A DNA stretch of 64,000 nt, from positions 109,977 to 173,976 of the forward strand of contig NZ_NWSV01000011.1 in the NCBI RefSeq assembly GCF_002531935.1. Reading direction: 5' to 3'. Of the stretch, positions 50,977-60,779 are shown one piece after another. The DNA comes from Rhizobium chutanense (lineage in GTDB: Bacteria > Pseudomonadota > Alphaproteobacteria > Rhizobiales > Rhizobiaceae). Positions within the stretch are counted from its first letter, which is position 1; each line of letters opens with the position of its first letter. The position numbers and the translations under genes were made by a program. Under the pieces are notes generated by a model, which made no database searches, was not told where the DNA came from, and saw only the letters and a program-made list of their open reading frames with translations.

Positions 50977-51918
50977 ATGTCACCGCTTGCTGAAAACCCG
51001 GGCTCCGTCGTCGCGGCCGTCATTGGTCTTGGTTCCATGGGGCTCGGAATGGCCCGGTCGATGAAGCGCGCCGGTCTCGACGTCGTCGGATATGACATCA
51101 CGCCGGCGGCGGTGGACCGCTTTATCGCCGAGGGCGGGCGTGGCGCACCAACCCCCGCCGATGCGGCAAAGGGCGCCGACATAGTCGTCTCCGTGGTCGT
51201 CAACGGCGCGCAGACCGAGGCCGTGCTGTTCGGGCCCGAAGGCGTCGCGCATGCGATGAAGCCCGGCGCGGTCTTCATCTCGTCGGCCACCATGGATCCC
51301 GCCGTCGCGCGCGATCTGGCGCAACGGGTGGAGGCTCTCGGCCTGCATTATCTCGACGCGCCGATTTCGGGCGGTGCGGCCAAGGCGGCACAGGGCGCGC
51401 TGACGATCATGGCGTCCGGCTCCAGGCAGGCCTTCGACACGGCGCGCCCGGGACTCGATGCCATGGCCGCCAAGGTCTACGAGCTTGGCGACGCAGCCGG
51501 CAAAGGTGCGGCCTTCAAGATGATCAACCAGCTTCTCGCCGGCGTGCACATCGCCGCCGCCTGCGAGGCGATCAGCTTTGCCGCCAAACAGGGCCTCGAT
51601 CTCGACAAAGTCTATGAGGTGATCACGGCTTCGGCCGGCAATTCGTGGATGTTCGAAAACCGCGTGCCGCATGTGCTGGCCGGCGATTATACGCCGCTCA
51701 GCAGCATCGAGATTTTCGTCAAGGATCTCGGCATCGTCCAGGATATGGCCCGCTCCGAGCGCTACCCGGTGCCGCTCGCGGCAGCCGCCTTGCAGATGTA
51801 CCTGGCCGCCGCGGGCGCCGGCATGGGCCGTGACGACGATTCCTCGCTCGCCCGGCTCTATGCCCAGCTTTCCGGCGCAGAATTGCCGGGCTCCGCCAAA
51901 GAGCCGCAGAGCCTGTAG
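50977..51918 (+). CDS. ltnD: L-threonate dehydrogenase (3-hydroxyisobutyrate dehydrogenase family)
   Basis: 313-aa NAD(P)-dependent beta-hydroxyacid dehydrogenase. Nucleotide loop VIGLGSMGLGMARSM, substrate motif DAPISGGAAKAAQGALT and catalytic Lys in GAAFKMINQLL. The ATG at 50977 is chosen over 50956 because GGAG lies before it. It oxidises L-threonate to 2-oxo-tetronate. Other oxo-acid substrates are possible, but otnI, otnK and otnC complete the threonate pathway. Confidence 0.85.
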   Translation: MSPLAENPGSVVAAVIGLGSMGLGMARSMKRAGLDVVGYDITPAAVDRFIAEGGRGAPTPADAAKGADIVVSVVVNGAQTEAVLFGPEGVAHAMKPGAVFISSATMDPAVARDLAQRVEALGLHYLDAPISGGAAKAAQGALTIMASGSRQAFDTARPGLDAMAAKVYELGDAAGKGAAFKMINQLLAGVHIAAACEAISFAAKQGLDLDKVYEVITASAGNSWMFENRVPHVLAGDYTPLSSIEIFVKDLGIVQDMARSERYPVPLAAAALQMYLAAAGAGMGRDDDSSLARLYAQLSGAELPGSAKEPQSL

Positions 51919-51932
51919 AGGGAGCGCTAGAC

Positions 51933-52709
51933 ATGCCGGTTTTCGCCGCCAACCTGACGATGATGTTCAACGAATGGGCATTCCTCGACCGTTTCGACGC
52001 CGCAGCCGATGCCGGCTTTGCCGCCGTCGAATACCTCTTTCCCTATGAAGCCACGCCGGAGGCAATCGCCGAGCGGCTTGCCCGCAACAATCTGCAGCAG
52101 GCCCTGTTCAACCTGCCGCCGGGCGACTGGGCAGCCGGCGAGCGTGGCATCGCCGCCCTTCCCGGACGCTTCGATGCTGTTAAAGCCGATGTCGAGCGGG
52201 CGCTGGATTATGCGGCGGCGACGGGTGTCGGGCGGCTGCATTTGATGGCAGGCATCGCCGACCCTCATGACCAGGACGCCTCCGCCTGTTATCAGCGCTC
52301 CGTCACCTACGCGGCCGAGCGGCTTGCGGAAAAGGGCATCGATCTCCTGCTCGAACCGATCAACGGCCGAAACATGCCGGGCTACTTCCTCAACGACTTC
52401 GGCGCCGCCGAGCGGCTGATTGCCAAAAGCGGCCTGGCGAACCTGAAACTCCAGTTCGACATCTATCACCGTCAGATCATCCACGGCGACGTCGTCATGA
52501 CGCTGCGGCGCCTGCTGCCGATCACCGGCCATATCCAGATCGCCAGCGTGCCGTCGCGCAACGAGCCGGACGGGGAGGAACTGAACTATCCCTATCTGTT
52601 CGGCGAAATCGACCGCCTGGGATATGCCGGCTTCATCGGCTGCGAATATATCCCCCGCGCCCATACGCTGGACGGGCTTGGCTGGTTCAAACCTTTTGCA
52701 CGGAGCTAG
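51933..52709 (+). CDS. otnI: 2-oxo-tetronate isomerase (hydroxypyruvate isomerase family)
   Basis: 258-aa TIM-barrel isomerase of the hydroxypyruvate-isomerase/IolI type, converting 2-oxo- to 3-oxo-tetronate. It opens MPVFAANLTMMFNEW and has ADAGFAAVEYLFPYE and LLLEPINGRNMPGYFLNDF with the two conserved Glu metal ligands. It follows ltnD after 14 bases and ends three bases before otnK. Confidence 0.85.
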   Translation: MPVFAANLTMMFNEWAFLDRFDAAADAGFAAVEYLFPYEATPEAIAERLARNNLQQALFNLPPGDWAAGERGIAALPGRFDAVKADVERALDYAAATGVGRLHLMAGIADPHDQDASACYQRSVTYAAERLAEKGIDLLLEPINGRNMPGYFLNDFGAAERLIAKSGLANLKLQFDIYHRQIIHGDVVMTLRRLLPITGHIQIASVPSRNEPDGEELNYPYLFGEIDRLGYAGFIGCEYIPRAHTLDGLGWFKPFARS

Positions 52710-52712
52710 ACG

Positions 52713-53993
52713 ATGGCTATTTTGCTCGGATCAATCGCCGACGACTATACCGGCGCCTCCGATCTCGCCAACACGCTGACGAAAAACGGCCTTCGTACGG
52801 TGCAGACGGTCGGCATCCCCGATCCGTCGCTGGCACTGCCGGATGTCGACGCGGTGGTGGTTTCCCTGAAGATCCGCTCCGTCCCGGCCCCGGAGGCCGT
52901 GACTGCGGCGAGCAGCGCCGAGCGATGGCTGCGCCAGCGGGGTGCTGGCCATGTGCTTTATAAAATCTGCTCGACCTTCGATTCCACCGATGCCGGCAAT
53001 ATCGGTCCGGTCACCGAGGCATTGAGCGAGGCGGCCGGCGGCGGCATCGTACTGGTGACACCCGCCTTTCCGGAAACCGGACGCACTGTCTATCTCGGCC
53101 ATCTCTTCGTCGGCGGCCAGCCGTTGAACGAAAGCCCGCTCAAGGACCACCCCCTCAATCCGATGCATGACGCCAATCTCGTGCGAGTGCTCACCCGGCA
53201 ATCGCATGGCGCTGTCGGACTGATCGATCTCACAGCCATCGCGGCCGGACCTGATGCCGTCAGGGCAAGGCTCGATGCCTTGCGCACGGCAGGCGTCACG
53301 CTTGCCATCGCCGATGCGATTTTCGAACGCGATCTTGAAACACTCGGCGAGATCGCATTGGAAACACCGATGTCGACAGGTGCCTCCGGCCTCGGCCTCG
53401 GCCTTGCCCGCGCGATCGTCCGCTCCGGCCGGATATCGGCCGGCGGCGCAACAACGGCGGACGCCATGCGCCCCGTCGGCGGGCTTTCCGCGATCGTTGC
53501 CGGCAGTTGTTCCAAGGCGACGCTGCGCCAGCTCGACGTCGCCGAACGGTCGATGCCCGTGCTGCGCCTCGATCCGGAGCGGCTGCTTGCCGGCCCGGAC
53601 GAGATCGCCGCGGCGATTTCCTGGGCCGGAGACCGCATTGCCACCGGCCCCGTCGTGGTTGCCGCGAGCGCCGCACCGGAAACCGTGTCCCGGCTGCAAT
53701 CGCTCTATGGACGCGAGGCCTCCGGCCACGCGATCGAGACCGCGACGTCGATCATCGCAGCCGAACTGGTGGAGAGAGGTGTAAAGCGCCTTGTGGTCGC
53801 AGGCGGCGAAACCTCGGGCGCCGCCGTCGACAGGCTCGCCATTCCGGCATTTCTGATCGGGCCGGAGATTGCGCCCGGCGTGCCGGTGCTGCGCACGGTC
53901 GGCAATGCCCAGGGCGACATGCTGCTGGCGTTGAAGTCAGGAAACTTCGGAGGCGAAGATTTCTTTGCGGCAGCGCTGGCGATGATGCACTGA
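52713..53993 (+). CDS. otnK: 3-oxo-tetronate 4-kinase (DUF1537 four-carbon acid-sugar kinase)
   Basis: 426-aa kinase. N-terminal domain start LLGSIADDYTGASDLANTL and C-terminal nucleotide domain with AIVAGSCSKATLRQL and VVAGGETSGAAVDRL (about 354-368). It phosphorylates 3-oxo-tetronate before decarboxylation by OtnC. Length is usual for the family. It closes the operon; a long intergenic stretch follows. Confidence 0.9.
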   Translation: MAILLGSIADDYTGASDLANTLTKNGLRTVQTVGIPDPSLALPDVDAVVVSLKIRSVPAPEAVTAASSAERWLRQRGAGHVLYKICSTFDSTDAGNIGPVTEALSEAAGGGIVLVTPAFPETGRTVYLGHLFVGGQPLNESPLKDHPLNPMHDANLVRVLTRQSHGAVGLIDLTAIAAGPDAVRARLDALRTAGVTLAIADAIFERDLETLGEIALETPMSTGASGLGLGLARAIVRSGRISAGGATTADAMRPVGGLSAIVAGSCSKATLRQLDVAERSMPVLRLDPERLLAGPDEIAAAISWAGDRIATGPVVVAASAAPETVSRLQSLYGREASGHAIETATSIIAAELVERGVKRLVVAGGETSGAAVDRLAIPAFLIGPEIAPGVPVLRTVGNAQGDMLLALKSGNFGGEDFFAAALAMMH

Positions 53994-54590
53994 CGCGAAG
54001 GACTCGACCATTCCGGAATAACCAGGGATAAGCTGAGCACGATCAATTCATCTCGATCAACCATTGCGCTCATCGGTGACTGGCGCGGGGCTTGAACCCG
54101 CGCCCTACCGTCCATGCTGCTTCGGCGCCCCCGGCAGTAAAAGCCTCTGCGCCCCAATCGGCCCCGAAACCCCGAAGCTCTGCGAAAACGGCGTCAGGGC
54201 GTGCGCGGCGTTTTCGATTGGGCGGCCTCAAAACAACCTCGTTATCCCCGGCGCTCATGGGCGCGCAGCCGCCCGCCGTATCGAAACGCTAGCCTCGTCC
54301 GGCGCAAGCGCTCGACGCCGGACGAGGTGCCGGCAGACCCGGATGCGTGTGCGCGACGCAGGCCTGAGAATATCGCGAAACCGTCAGATTCGGTATTTTG
54401 TGCCGCCATATGCCGCCTTTCAGGAGAATACGGCGCAGTGCAGGTGACACACTACCATCAGTGAAGGGCGCGGATCCCGGCGGATGCGGGGCCTTCCATG
54501 CAAGAGCGGGACAAAGATCTCGCCTACGGGAACAGAATATTCTTCTTCGAGAACCGTGCTCCCGCCAGAGCCGAACACTGGGGAATTCAC
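53994..54590. other. Intergenic region of about 597 bp with a tRNA T-arm-like hairpin
   Basis: No gene is supported here. On the minus strand, near 54081-54103, GGCGCGGG-TTCAAGC-CCCGCGCC forms an eight-base-pair stem with a seven-base loop of T-loop type, followed by GTCACC. This looks like the 3' end of a tRNA, but no acceptor or anticodon arm was found upstream. Otherwise ordinary GC-rich DNA. Confidence 0.4.
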
Positions 54591-55304
54591 GTGAGCAAGA
54601 GCCTTCCGGAATTCAAATATATGACCTTCGACGTCGTCGGCACGCTCATCGACTTCGAGGGCGGCCTCAAGGCCTGCCTCGCCGAGATCGCCGCCGAGGC
54701 AGGGCGCACGGTCGACGGCGAGCAGGCGCTCAGCCTCTACCGCGCCGCCCGCTACTCCAGGGATGCCGACCTCTTTCCCGACGACCTCGTGCGCGTCTAT
54801 CTCGCGATCGCGCCGAAGCTCGGCCTGCCCGCCGAGCAAAAATACGGCGAACGGCTGCGGGACTCGGCAAAGAGCTGGAGGGGCTTTGCAGACAGCGCCG
54901 CCGCACTCGCCAGTCTTGCGAAGAATTACCGCCTCGTTGCGATGACCAACGCCCGCCGCTGGGCATTCGATTTCTTCGACAAGGAACTCGGTAATCCCTT
55001 TCATGCCGCCTTCACCGCCGACGATACCGGCACCGAAAAACCCGATCCGGCGTTCTTCGAAAAGGTGTTCGATTACATCGGCTCGGAAGGGCATTCAAAG
55101 GACGATATCCTGCATGTCGCCCAAAGCCAGTACCACGATATCGGGATTTCCAGGAAACTCGGGCTGACCAATTGCTGGGTCGAGCGGCGCCATGCCCAGA
55201 AGGGCTACGGCGGCACGATCGAGCCGGCCGAATTCACCAAACCCGATTACCACTTCACCTCCATGGCAGGCTTGGCCGATGCCGTGGCTGCCGCGCGCGC
55301 CTGA
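54591..55304 (+). CDS. Haloacid dehalogenase-type hydrolase
   Basis: 237-aa HAD-superfamily protein. Motif I FDVVGTL (nucleophile Asp), motif II MTNARR and motif III GTEKPDPAFF are intact. GTG at 54591 is preferred, preceded by GGGGAA; it gives a start typical of haloacid dehalogenase type II. Reaction could be dehalogenation or phosphate hydrolysis. It sits 64 bases before the peptide-type importer operon and probably shares its role. Confidence 0.8.
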   Translation: MSKSLPEFKYMTFDVVGTLIDFEGGLKACLAEIAAEAGRTVDGEQALSLYRAARYSRDADLFPDDLVRVYLAIAPKLGLPAEQKYGERLRDSAKSWRGFADSAAALASLAKNYRLVAMTNARRWAFDFFDKELGNPFHAAFTADDTGTEKPDPAFFEKVFDYIGSEGHSKDDILHVAQSQYHDIGISRKLGLTNCWVERRHAQKGYGGTIEPAEFTKPDYHFTSMAGLADAVAAARA

Positions 55305-55368
55305 CTTTAAAACCGGATCGGGCCCGCCCCGGAACGGGCAGCCCGCCACAGAAGAAAAGGGGAATGAG

Positions 55369-56979
55369 ATGAACGACAAGATCACCAATTGGACCGCATC
55401 CGACGACGCCATGATCGAAACCGCCATCCGCCGCGGCGCGACCCGTCGCGAGCTGCTGCATATGATGCTTGCGGGCGGTGTCGCCATGTCGGCCGGCGGG
55501 CTCGTGCTCGGCCGCGCCGGCAAGGCGCTTGCCGCGACACCCGTTTCCGGTGGCGCCCTCAAGGCGGCCGGCTGGTCGTCCTCCACAGCCGATACGCTCG
55601 ACCCCGCCAAGGCGTCGCTCTCCACCGACTATGTCCGGTGCTGCTCCTTCTATAACCGCCTCACCTTCCTCGACAAATCAGGCACACCGCAGATGGAGCT
55701 TGCCGAAGCGATCGAATCCAAGGATGCGAAGACCTGGACGGTCAAGCTGAAGAAGGGCGTCACCTTCCACGACGGCAAGCCGCTGACCGCCGACGACGTG
55801 GTCTTCTCGCTGAAGCGCCATCTCGACCCGTCCGTCGGCTCGAAGGTCGCCAAGATCGCCGCTCAGATGACCGGTTTCAAGGCCGTCGACAAGCAGACCG
55901 TCGAGATCACCCTTGCCGATCCGAATGCCGACCTGCCGACCATCCTGTCGATGCATCACTTCATGATCGTCTCCGACGGCACGACCGATTTCACCAAGGC
56001 CAACGGCACCGGCGCTTTCGTCAAGGAAGTGTTCGAGCCGGGCGTTCGCTCGGTCGGGATCAAGAACAAGAACTACTGGAAATCCGGCCCGAACGTCGAT
56101 TCCTTCGAATATTTCGCAATCAGCGACGACAATGCCCGCGTCAATGCGCTGCTGTCGGGCGACATCCATCTGGCAGCCTCGATCAATCCGCGCTCCATGC
56201 GCCTCGTCGAGGCCCAGGGTGACGGCTTCTTCCTGTCGAAGACCACATCGGGCAACTACACCAACCTCAACATGCGGCTGGACATGGATCCCGGCAGCAA
56301 GCACGACTTCGTCGAGGGCATGAAGTACCTCGTCAACCGCGAGCAGATCGTCAAGTCGGTCCTGCGCGGCCTCGGTGAAGTCGGCAACGACCAGCCGGTT
56401 TCCCCTGTCAATTTCTACCGCAATGCGGATTTGAAGCCGCGGGCCTTCGATCCCGACAAGGCGAAGTTCCATTTCGACAAGGCCGGCGTCCTCGGCCAAT
56501 CCATTCCGGTGATCGCCTCCGAGGCGGCGAACTCCTCGATCGACATGGCGATGATCATCCAGGCTTCCGGCGCCGAAATCGGACTGAAGCTCGATGTCCA
56601 GCGCGTTCCCTCCGACGGCTACTGGGACAATTACTGGCTCAAGGCGCCGATCCACTTCGGCAATATCAACCCCCGTCCGACGCCGGATATCCTGTTCTCG
56701 CTGCTCTACTCCTCCCAGGCTCCCTGGAACGAGAGCCAGTACAAGTCGGAGAAATTCGACAAGATGCTGATCGAAGCGCGAGGCTCGCTCGACCAGGAAA
56801 AGCGCCGGGCGATCTACGACGAGATGCAGGTGATGATCGCCAACGAAGCCGGCACCATTATCCCGGCCTATCTCTCGAACGTCGATGCCACCACCGCCAA
56901 GCTCAAGGGCCTGGAGCCCAGCCCGCTCGGCGGCCAGATGGGCTACGCCTTCGCGGAATACGTCTGGCTCGAAGCCTGA
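55369..56979 (+). CDS. Extracellular solute-binding protein, family 5 (dipeptide/opine type)
   Basis: 536-aa periplasmic binding protein of the DppA/OppA family. Start at 55369 has AAGGGGAAT upstream. The N-terminus has TRRELLHMM before a hydrophobic stretch, a twin-arginine-like signal, ending near KALAA. Family region: DPAKASLSTDYVRCCSFYNRL, WTVKLKKGVTFHDGKPLTADDVVFSLKRH. It serves the importer encoded at 57059-60524; ligand could be a peptide, opine or amino-acid derivative. Confidence 0.9.
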   Translation: MNDKITNWTASDDAMIETAIRRGATRRELLHMMLAGGVAMSAGGLVLGRAGKALAATPVSGGALKAAGWSSSTADTLDPAKASLSTDYVRCCSFYNRLTFLDKSGTPQMELAEAIESKDAKTWTVKLKKGVTFHDGKPLTADDVVFSLKRHLDPSVGSKVAKIAAQMTGFKAVDKQTVEITLADPNADLPTILSMHHFMIVSDGTTDFTKANGTGAFVKEVFEPGVRSVGIKNKNYWKSGPNVDSFEYFAISDDNARVNALLSGDIHLAASINPRSMRLVEAQGDGFFLSKTTSGNYTNLNMRLDMDPGSKHDFVEGMKYLVNREQIVKSVLRGLGEVGNDQPVSPVNFYRNADLKPRAFDPDKAKFHFDKAGVLGQSIPVIASEAANSSIDMAMIIQASGAEIGLKLDVQRVPSDGYWDNYWLKAPIHFGNINPRPTPDILFSLLYSSQAPWNESQYKSEKFDKMLIEARGSLDQEKRRAIYDEMQVMIANEAGTIIPAYLSNVDATTAKLKGLEPSPLGGQMGYAFAEYVWLEA

Positions 56980-56992
56980 TAGATTGAAGGGG

Positions 56993-57020
56993 ACCGGGGA
57001 CTGCAGCAGCAGACCCCGGT
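56993..57020 (+). terminator. Stem-loop after the binding-protein gene
   Basis: ACCGGGG (56993-56999) pairs with CCCCGGT (57014-57020) in the gap between the binding-protein and permease genes. No T-run follows; probably a stabiliser of the upstream mRNA. Confidence 0.5.
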
Positions 57021-57058
57021 TCTTGCGGAACTGAACTCGAACCAAAAGGGAGACGCCC

Positions 57059-58009
57059 GTGAACCACCAGGTCTTGTCCCTGGTGTTGAGCAGATTGCTC
57101 ATCGCCCTGATCACCCTGGTGATCGTCTCCTTCGCCGTCTTCTTCGCGACAACGCTATTGCCCGGAGATACGGCGACCATCCTGCTCGGTCAGGCCGCTA
57201 CGCCGGAGGCCGTCGAAGGCCTGCGCAAGGCCATGCATCTCGACGAGCCGGCCCTCTTCCGTTTCCTGCGCTGGGTCGTCGGGCTGCTGCAGGGCGACCT
57301 CGGCACCTCCTATGCCAACGACATGCCGATCGCCGATCTCATTGCCGGCCGCTTCGTCAATACGCTGAAACTTGCCGGCGTCACCGCGCTCTTCTCCGTG
57401 CCGGTCGCGCTGACGCTCGGGATTACGTCAGCGATGCTGCGCGGTACGCTTTACGACCGGATCGTCACGGTGATCACCATCGGCGTGATCTCTGTGCCGG
57501 AGTTCATGGTCGCCACCTCCGCCGCACTCCTCTTCGCTGTCTATCTGAAATGGCTGCCGGCACTCTCTTTGGCCAATGAGGTCCATAGTCTGAGCGACAT
57601 CCTGCGCGTCTACGCCATGCCGGTGATCACGCTGACCTTCGTCGTCTCTGCCCAGATGATCCGCATGACGCGCGCGGCCGTGATCGAGACGCTCAACACG
57701 CCCTATGTCGAGATGGCGCTGCTCAAGGGCGCGTCGCGGCCGCGCATCGTCTTTCGCCATGCACTGCCCAATGCGCTGGGCCCGATCGTCAATGCCGTCG
57801 CCCTTTCCCTGTCCTATCTGCTGGGAGGCGTCATCATCGTCGAGACCATTTTCAACTATCCCGGCATCGCCAAGCTGATGCTGGATGGCGTCGCCACCCG
57901 CGACCTGCCGCTGATCCAGAGCTGCGCGATGATCTTCTGCCTGGGCTATCTGCTCTTGATCACCATCGCCGACATCATCGCCATCCTTTCCAATCCGAGG
58001 CTCCGATGA
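57059..58009 (+). CDS. Dipeptide-type ABC transporter permease, DppB
   Basis: 316-aa permease with about six hydrophobic segments and the DppB loop VEMALLKGASRPRIVFRHALPNALGPIV. It starts with GTG at 57059, with AAGGGAGACGCCC upstream. It overlaps the DppC partner by four bases. Confidence 0.92.
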   Translation: MNHQVLSLVLSRLLIALITLVIVSFAVFFATTLLPGDTATILLGQAATPEAVEGLRKAMHLDEPALFRFLRWVVGLLQGDLGTSYANDMPIADLIAGRFVNTLKLAGVTALFSVPVALTLGITSAMLRGTLYDRIVTVITIGVISVPEFMVATSAALLFAVYLKWLPALSLANEVHSLSDILRVYAMPVITLTFVVSAQMIRMTRAAVIETLNTPYVEMALLKGASRPRIVFRHALPNALGPIVNAVALSLSYLLGGVIIVETIFNYPGIAKLMLDGVATRDLPLIQSCAMIFCLGYLLLITIADIIAILSNPRLR

Positions 58010-58872
58010 CCATGATCCGTTCCGTCACCGCTTCCGGCCGGCCGTCCGGAACCCGGTTTGGCTATCGTTTCAACATCGTCGGAGCGATCGGCCTTGCCGT
58101 CATTCTCGCCTGGGCGCTCATCGCGATTTTCGCGCCCTTGCTCATCCCCTACCCCGTCGGCGACATCGTCGATCTCGACTATTTCGGCCCGATGAGCAAG
58201 CAGCTCTGGCTCGGCTCGGATTATCTCGGCCGCGACATGCTCTCGCGGATCCTGATGGGCGCGCGCTATACCGTCGGCATCTCGCTGGCGGCGGTGGCGA
58301 TCGCCTGCTTCAGCGGCGTGGTGCTCGGCATGATCGCAGCCGTCGCCGGCGGCTGGCTGGACACGATCCTCAGCCGCTTTCTCGACGCCATGAATTCCAT
58401 CCCGAGCAAGCTGTTCGGCCTAGTGGTCGTCGCCGCCGTCGGCTCTTCGGTGCCGGTTCTGATCCTGACGCTGTCGGTGATCTACATCCCCGGCGCCTAC
58501 CGCTTCGCCCGGGCGCTCGCCGTCAATATCAATGCGATGGATTTCATCACGGTCGCGCGCATCCGTGGCGAAAGCACCCTCTATCTCATTCGCTCGGAAA
58601 TCCTGCCCAATATTGTCGGGCCGGTGCTTGCCGATCTCGGCATCCGCTTTGTCTTCATCGTTCTGCTGCTCTCCGGGCTTTCCTTCCTCGGCCTCGGCGT
58701 TCAGCCGCCCTATGCGGATTGGGGGGCGCTCGTGCGCGAGAACATCGGCGGCCTGCCGTTCGGCGCGCCGGCGGTGATGTTTCCGTCGCTTGCCATCGCC
58801 AGCCTCACGATTAGCGTCAATCTGCTGATAGACAACCTGCCGCAGAAAGTCCGCGACAGGAGCGTCTCATGA
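58006..58872 (+). CDS. Dipeptide-type ABC transporter permease, DppC
   Basis: 288-aa permease with six hydrophobic segments and the family motif DYLGRDMLSRILMGARYTV and an EAA-like ARIRGESTLYLIRSEILPNIVGP. It overlaps DppB and the fused ATPase by four bases each. Confidence 0.92.
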   Translation: MTMIRSVTASGRPSGTRFGYRFNIVGAIGLAVILAWALIAIFAPLLIPYPVGDIVDLDYFGPMSKQLWLGSDYLGRDMLSRILMGARYTVGISLAAVAIACFSGVVLGMIAAVAGGWLDTILSRFLDAMNSIPSKLFGLVVVAAVGSSVPVLILTLSVIYIPGAYRFARALAVNINAMDFITVARIRGESTLYLIRSEILPNIVGPVLADLGIRFVFIVLLLSGLSFLGLGVQPPYADWGALVRENIGGLPFGAPAVMFPSLAIASLTISVNLLIDNLPQKVRDRSVS

Positions 58873-60524
58873 GCAATTTCATCGAAATCCGTGACCTGAA
58901 AGTCGAGGCCACCACCGATTCCGGCCGGCGCGTCGAGATCATCAAGGGCGTCAGCCTCGACGTTGCCGAGGGCGAGATCGTCGCGCTGATCGGCGAGAGC
59001 GGCTCGGGCAAAACAACCATTGCGCTCACCCTCATGGGCCATACCCGGGCGGGCTGCCGCATCTCCGGCGGCAGCGTTTCGGTCGGCGGCAAGGATATGG
59101 TCACGCTCAGCGCGAAACAGCGGGCGAAGGTGCGTGGCAGCGAAGTCGCCTATGTCCCACAATCGGCCGCCGCCGCCTTCAACCCGGCCACATCGATCAT
59201 GGATCAGGTGATCGAAGTCACCCGTATTCATCAGCTGATGTCGCCGGAGGAGGCGCGCGCCCGGGCCGTCGAGCTCTTCCGGGCGCTGTCCCTGCCGGAG
59301 CCGGAGACGATCGGCAGCCGTTATCCGCACCAGGTTTCCGGCGGCCAGCTGCAGCGTCTGGCCGCCGCCATGGCGCTGATCGGCGACCCCAGCCTCGTCA
59401 TCTTCGACGAGCCGACGACCGCACTCGACGTGACGACCCAGATCGAAGTGCTGCGCGCTTTCAAGTCGGTCATGAAGAAGGGCGGCATATCGGGCGTCTA
59501 TGTCTCGCACGACATTGCCGTCGTCGCGCAGATCGCCGACCGCATCGTGGTCTTGAAAGGCGGGGAGACCCAGGAAACCGGCACGACCAAAGAGATCCTC
59601 AACAACGCCAAGCACCCCTATACCAGGGAGCTGCTCGCAGCCTTCGAGCCGAAATCGCGCGGCATAGAAGGCGCAGTCGCGCGCGAGACGGCGCCGCTTC
59701 TGAAGATCGAAGATCTCGTTGCGGGCTATGGACAGCCCCAGGCCGACGGCCTCCCCCTCGTGCGCGCGGTCGAGCATGTGAGCCTGAAGGTGGAGAAAGG
59801 GCGCAATCTCGGCATCATCGGAGAGTCCGGGTGCGGCAAGTCGACGCTCGCCCGCACCATCGCCGGCATCCTGCCGGCCGCGGTCGGTAAGATCGTCTTC
59901 GATGGCACGGAACTCAACCGCAGCGCCCGCGAGCGCTCGCGCGACCAGTTGCGCGAGATGCAGATCGTCTTTCAATATGCCGATACTGCTCTCAACCCGG
60001 CAAAATCGGTCGAGGACATCCTCGCCAGGCCGCTGGTTTTTTACCACCGCATGGATCGGCAGGCCCAAAACACCCGGATCGATCAACTGCTCGACATGGT
60101 GCGCCTGCCCCGCAACCTGCGCCATCGCCGGCCAGGAGAGCTCTCCGGCGGACAGAAGCAGCGCGTCAATTTCGCCCGGGCGCTTGCCGCCGATCCGAAG
60201 CTGATCCTCTGCGACGAGATCACCTCGGCGCTCGACACGGTGGTTGCCGCCGCGGTGATCGACCTGCTCAAGGAATTGCAACGCGAACTCGGTCTCTCCT
60301 ACATCTTCATCAGCCACGACCTCTCGGTGGTGGAGGCGATCTGCGATGAGATCGTCGTGATGTATGGCGGCCGGAAGGTCGAGGAAATCACGCCCTCGAC
60401 GGTGAAGGCGCCGACGCATCCCTATTCGCAACTGCTCTTCTCCTCGGTGCCGACGCTCGATCCGGCCTGGCTCGACGGGCTCCAGCAGGATCCTGAGCTA
60501 GTCCGGGCCTATTGCCGGCAATGA
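58869..60524 (+). CDS. Fused dipeptide-type ABC ATPases (DppD-DppF)
   Basis: 551-aa protein with two complete nucleotide-binding domains. The first has Walker A GESGSGKTT (about 45), signature VSGGQLQRLAA and Walker B VIFDEPTTALD; the second has GESGCGKST (about 318), LSGGQKQRVNFARAL and LILCDEITSALD. The fusion replaces the two separate ATPases of Dpp/Opp systems. It completes an importer with the binding protein at 55369-56979. Confidence 0.93.
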   Translation: MSNFIEIRDLKVEATTDSGRRVEIIKGVSLDVAEGEIVALIGESGSGKTTIALTLMGHTRAGCRISGGSVSVGGKDMVTLSAKQRAKVRGSEVAYVPQSAAAAFNPATSIMDQVIEVTRIHQLMSPEEARARAVELFRALSLPEPETIGSRYPHQVSGGQLQRLAAAMALIGDPSLVIFDEPTTALDVTTQIEVLRAFKSVMKKGGISGVYVSHDIAVVAQIADRIVVLKGGETQETGTTKEILNNAKHPYTRELLAAFEPKSRGIEGAVARETAPLLKIEDLVAGYGQPQADGLPLVRAVEHVSLKVEKGRNLGIIGESGCGKSTLARTIAGILPAAVGKIVFDGTELNRSARERSRDQLREMQIVFQYADTALNPAKSVEDILARPLVFYHRMDRQAQNTRIDQLLDMVRLPRNLRHRRPGELSGGQKQRVNFARALAADPKLILCDEITSALDTVVAAAVIDLLKELQRELGLSYIFISHDLSVVEAICDEIVVMYGGRKVEEITPSTVKAPTHPYSQLLFSSVPTLDPAWLDGLQQDPELVRAYCRQ

Positions 60525-60779
60525 GGGGTGGCGCGGTGATCACTCGTTCGTGACCCGGCCATTCCTCTGCGATACGTGAAGGATCTTTCCGTCGATCCGA
60601 ACGAGTCTCATTGCACACAATCTCCGTTTGCGATCGCTTATGACGCTGCGACACAGGCGGAAGCACAAATGGCTGTCGCCCTCCAAGCAACACGGAATCT
60701 TCTGCTGCCGCCGGCTGATCTGCGGTAAAGGCGTGGCGCCAGATCCGCTAGACTACATCCTGGAAACGGAGACCCTGCC

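Noticed and set aside
54064..54140. Complete tRNA gene
   Set aside because: Only a T-arm-like hairpin is present. No matching acceptor, D or anticodon arm lies at the right distance, and CCA is not encoded (ACCG instead).
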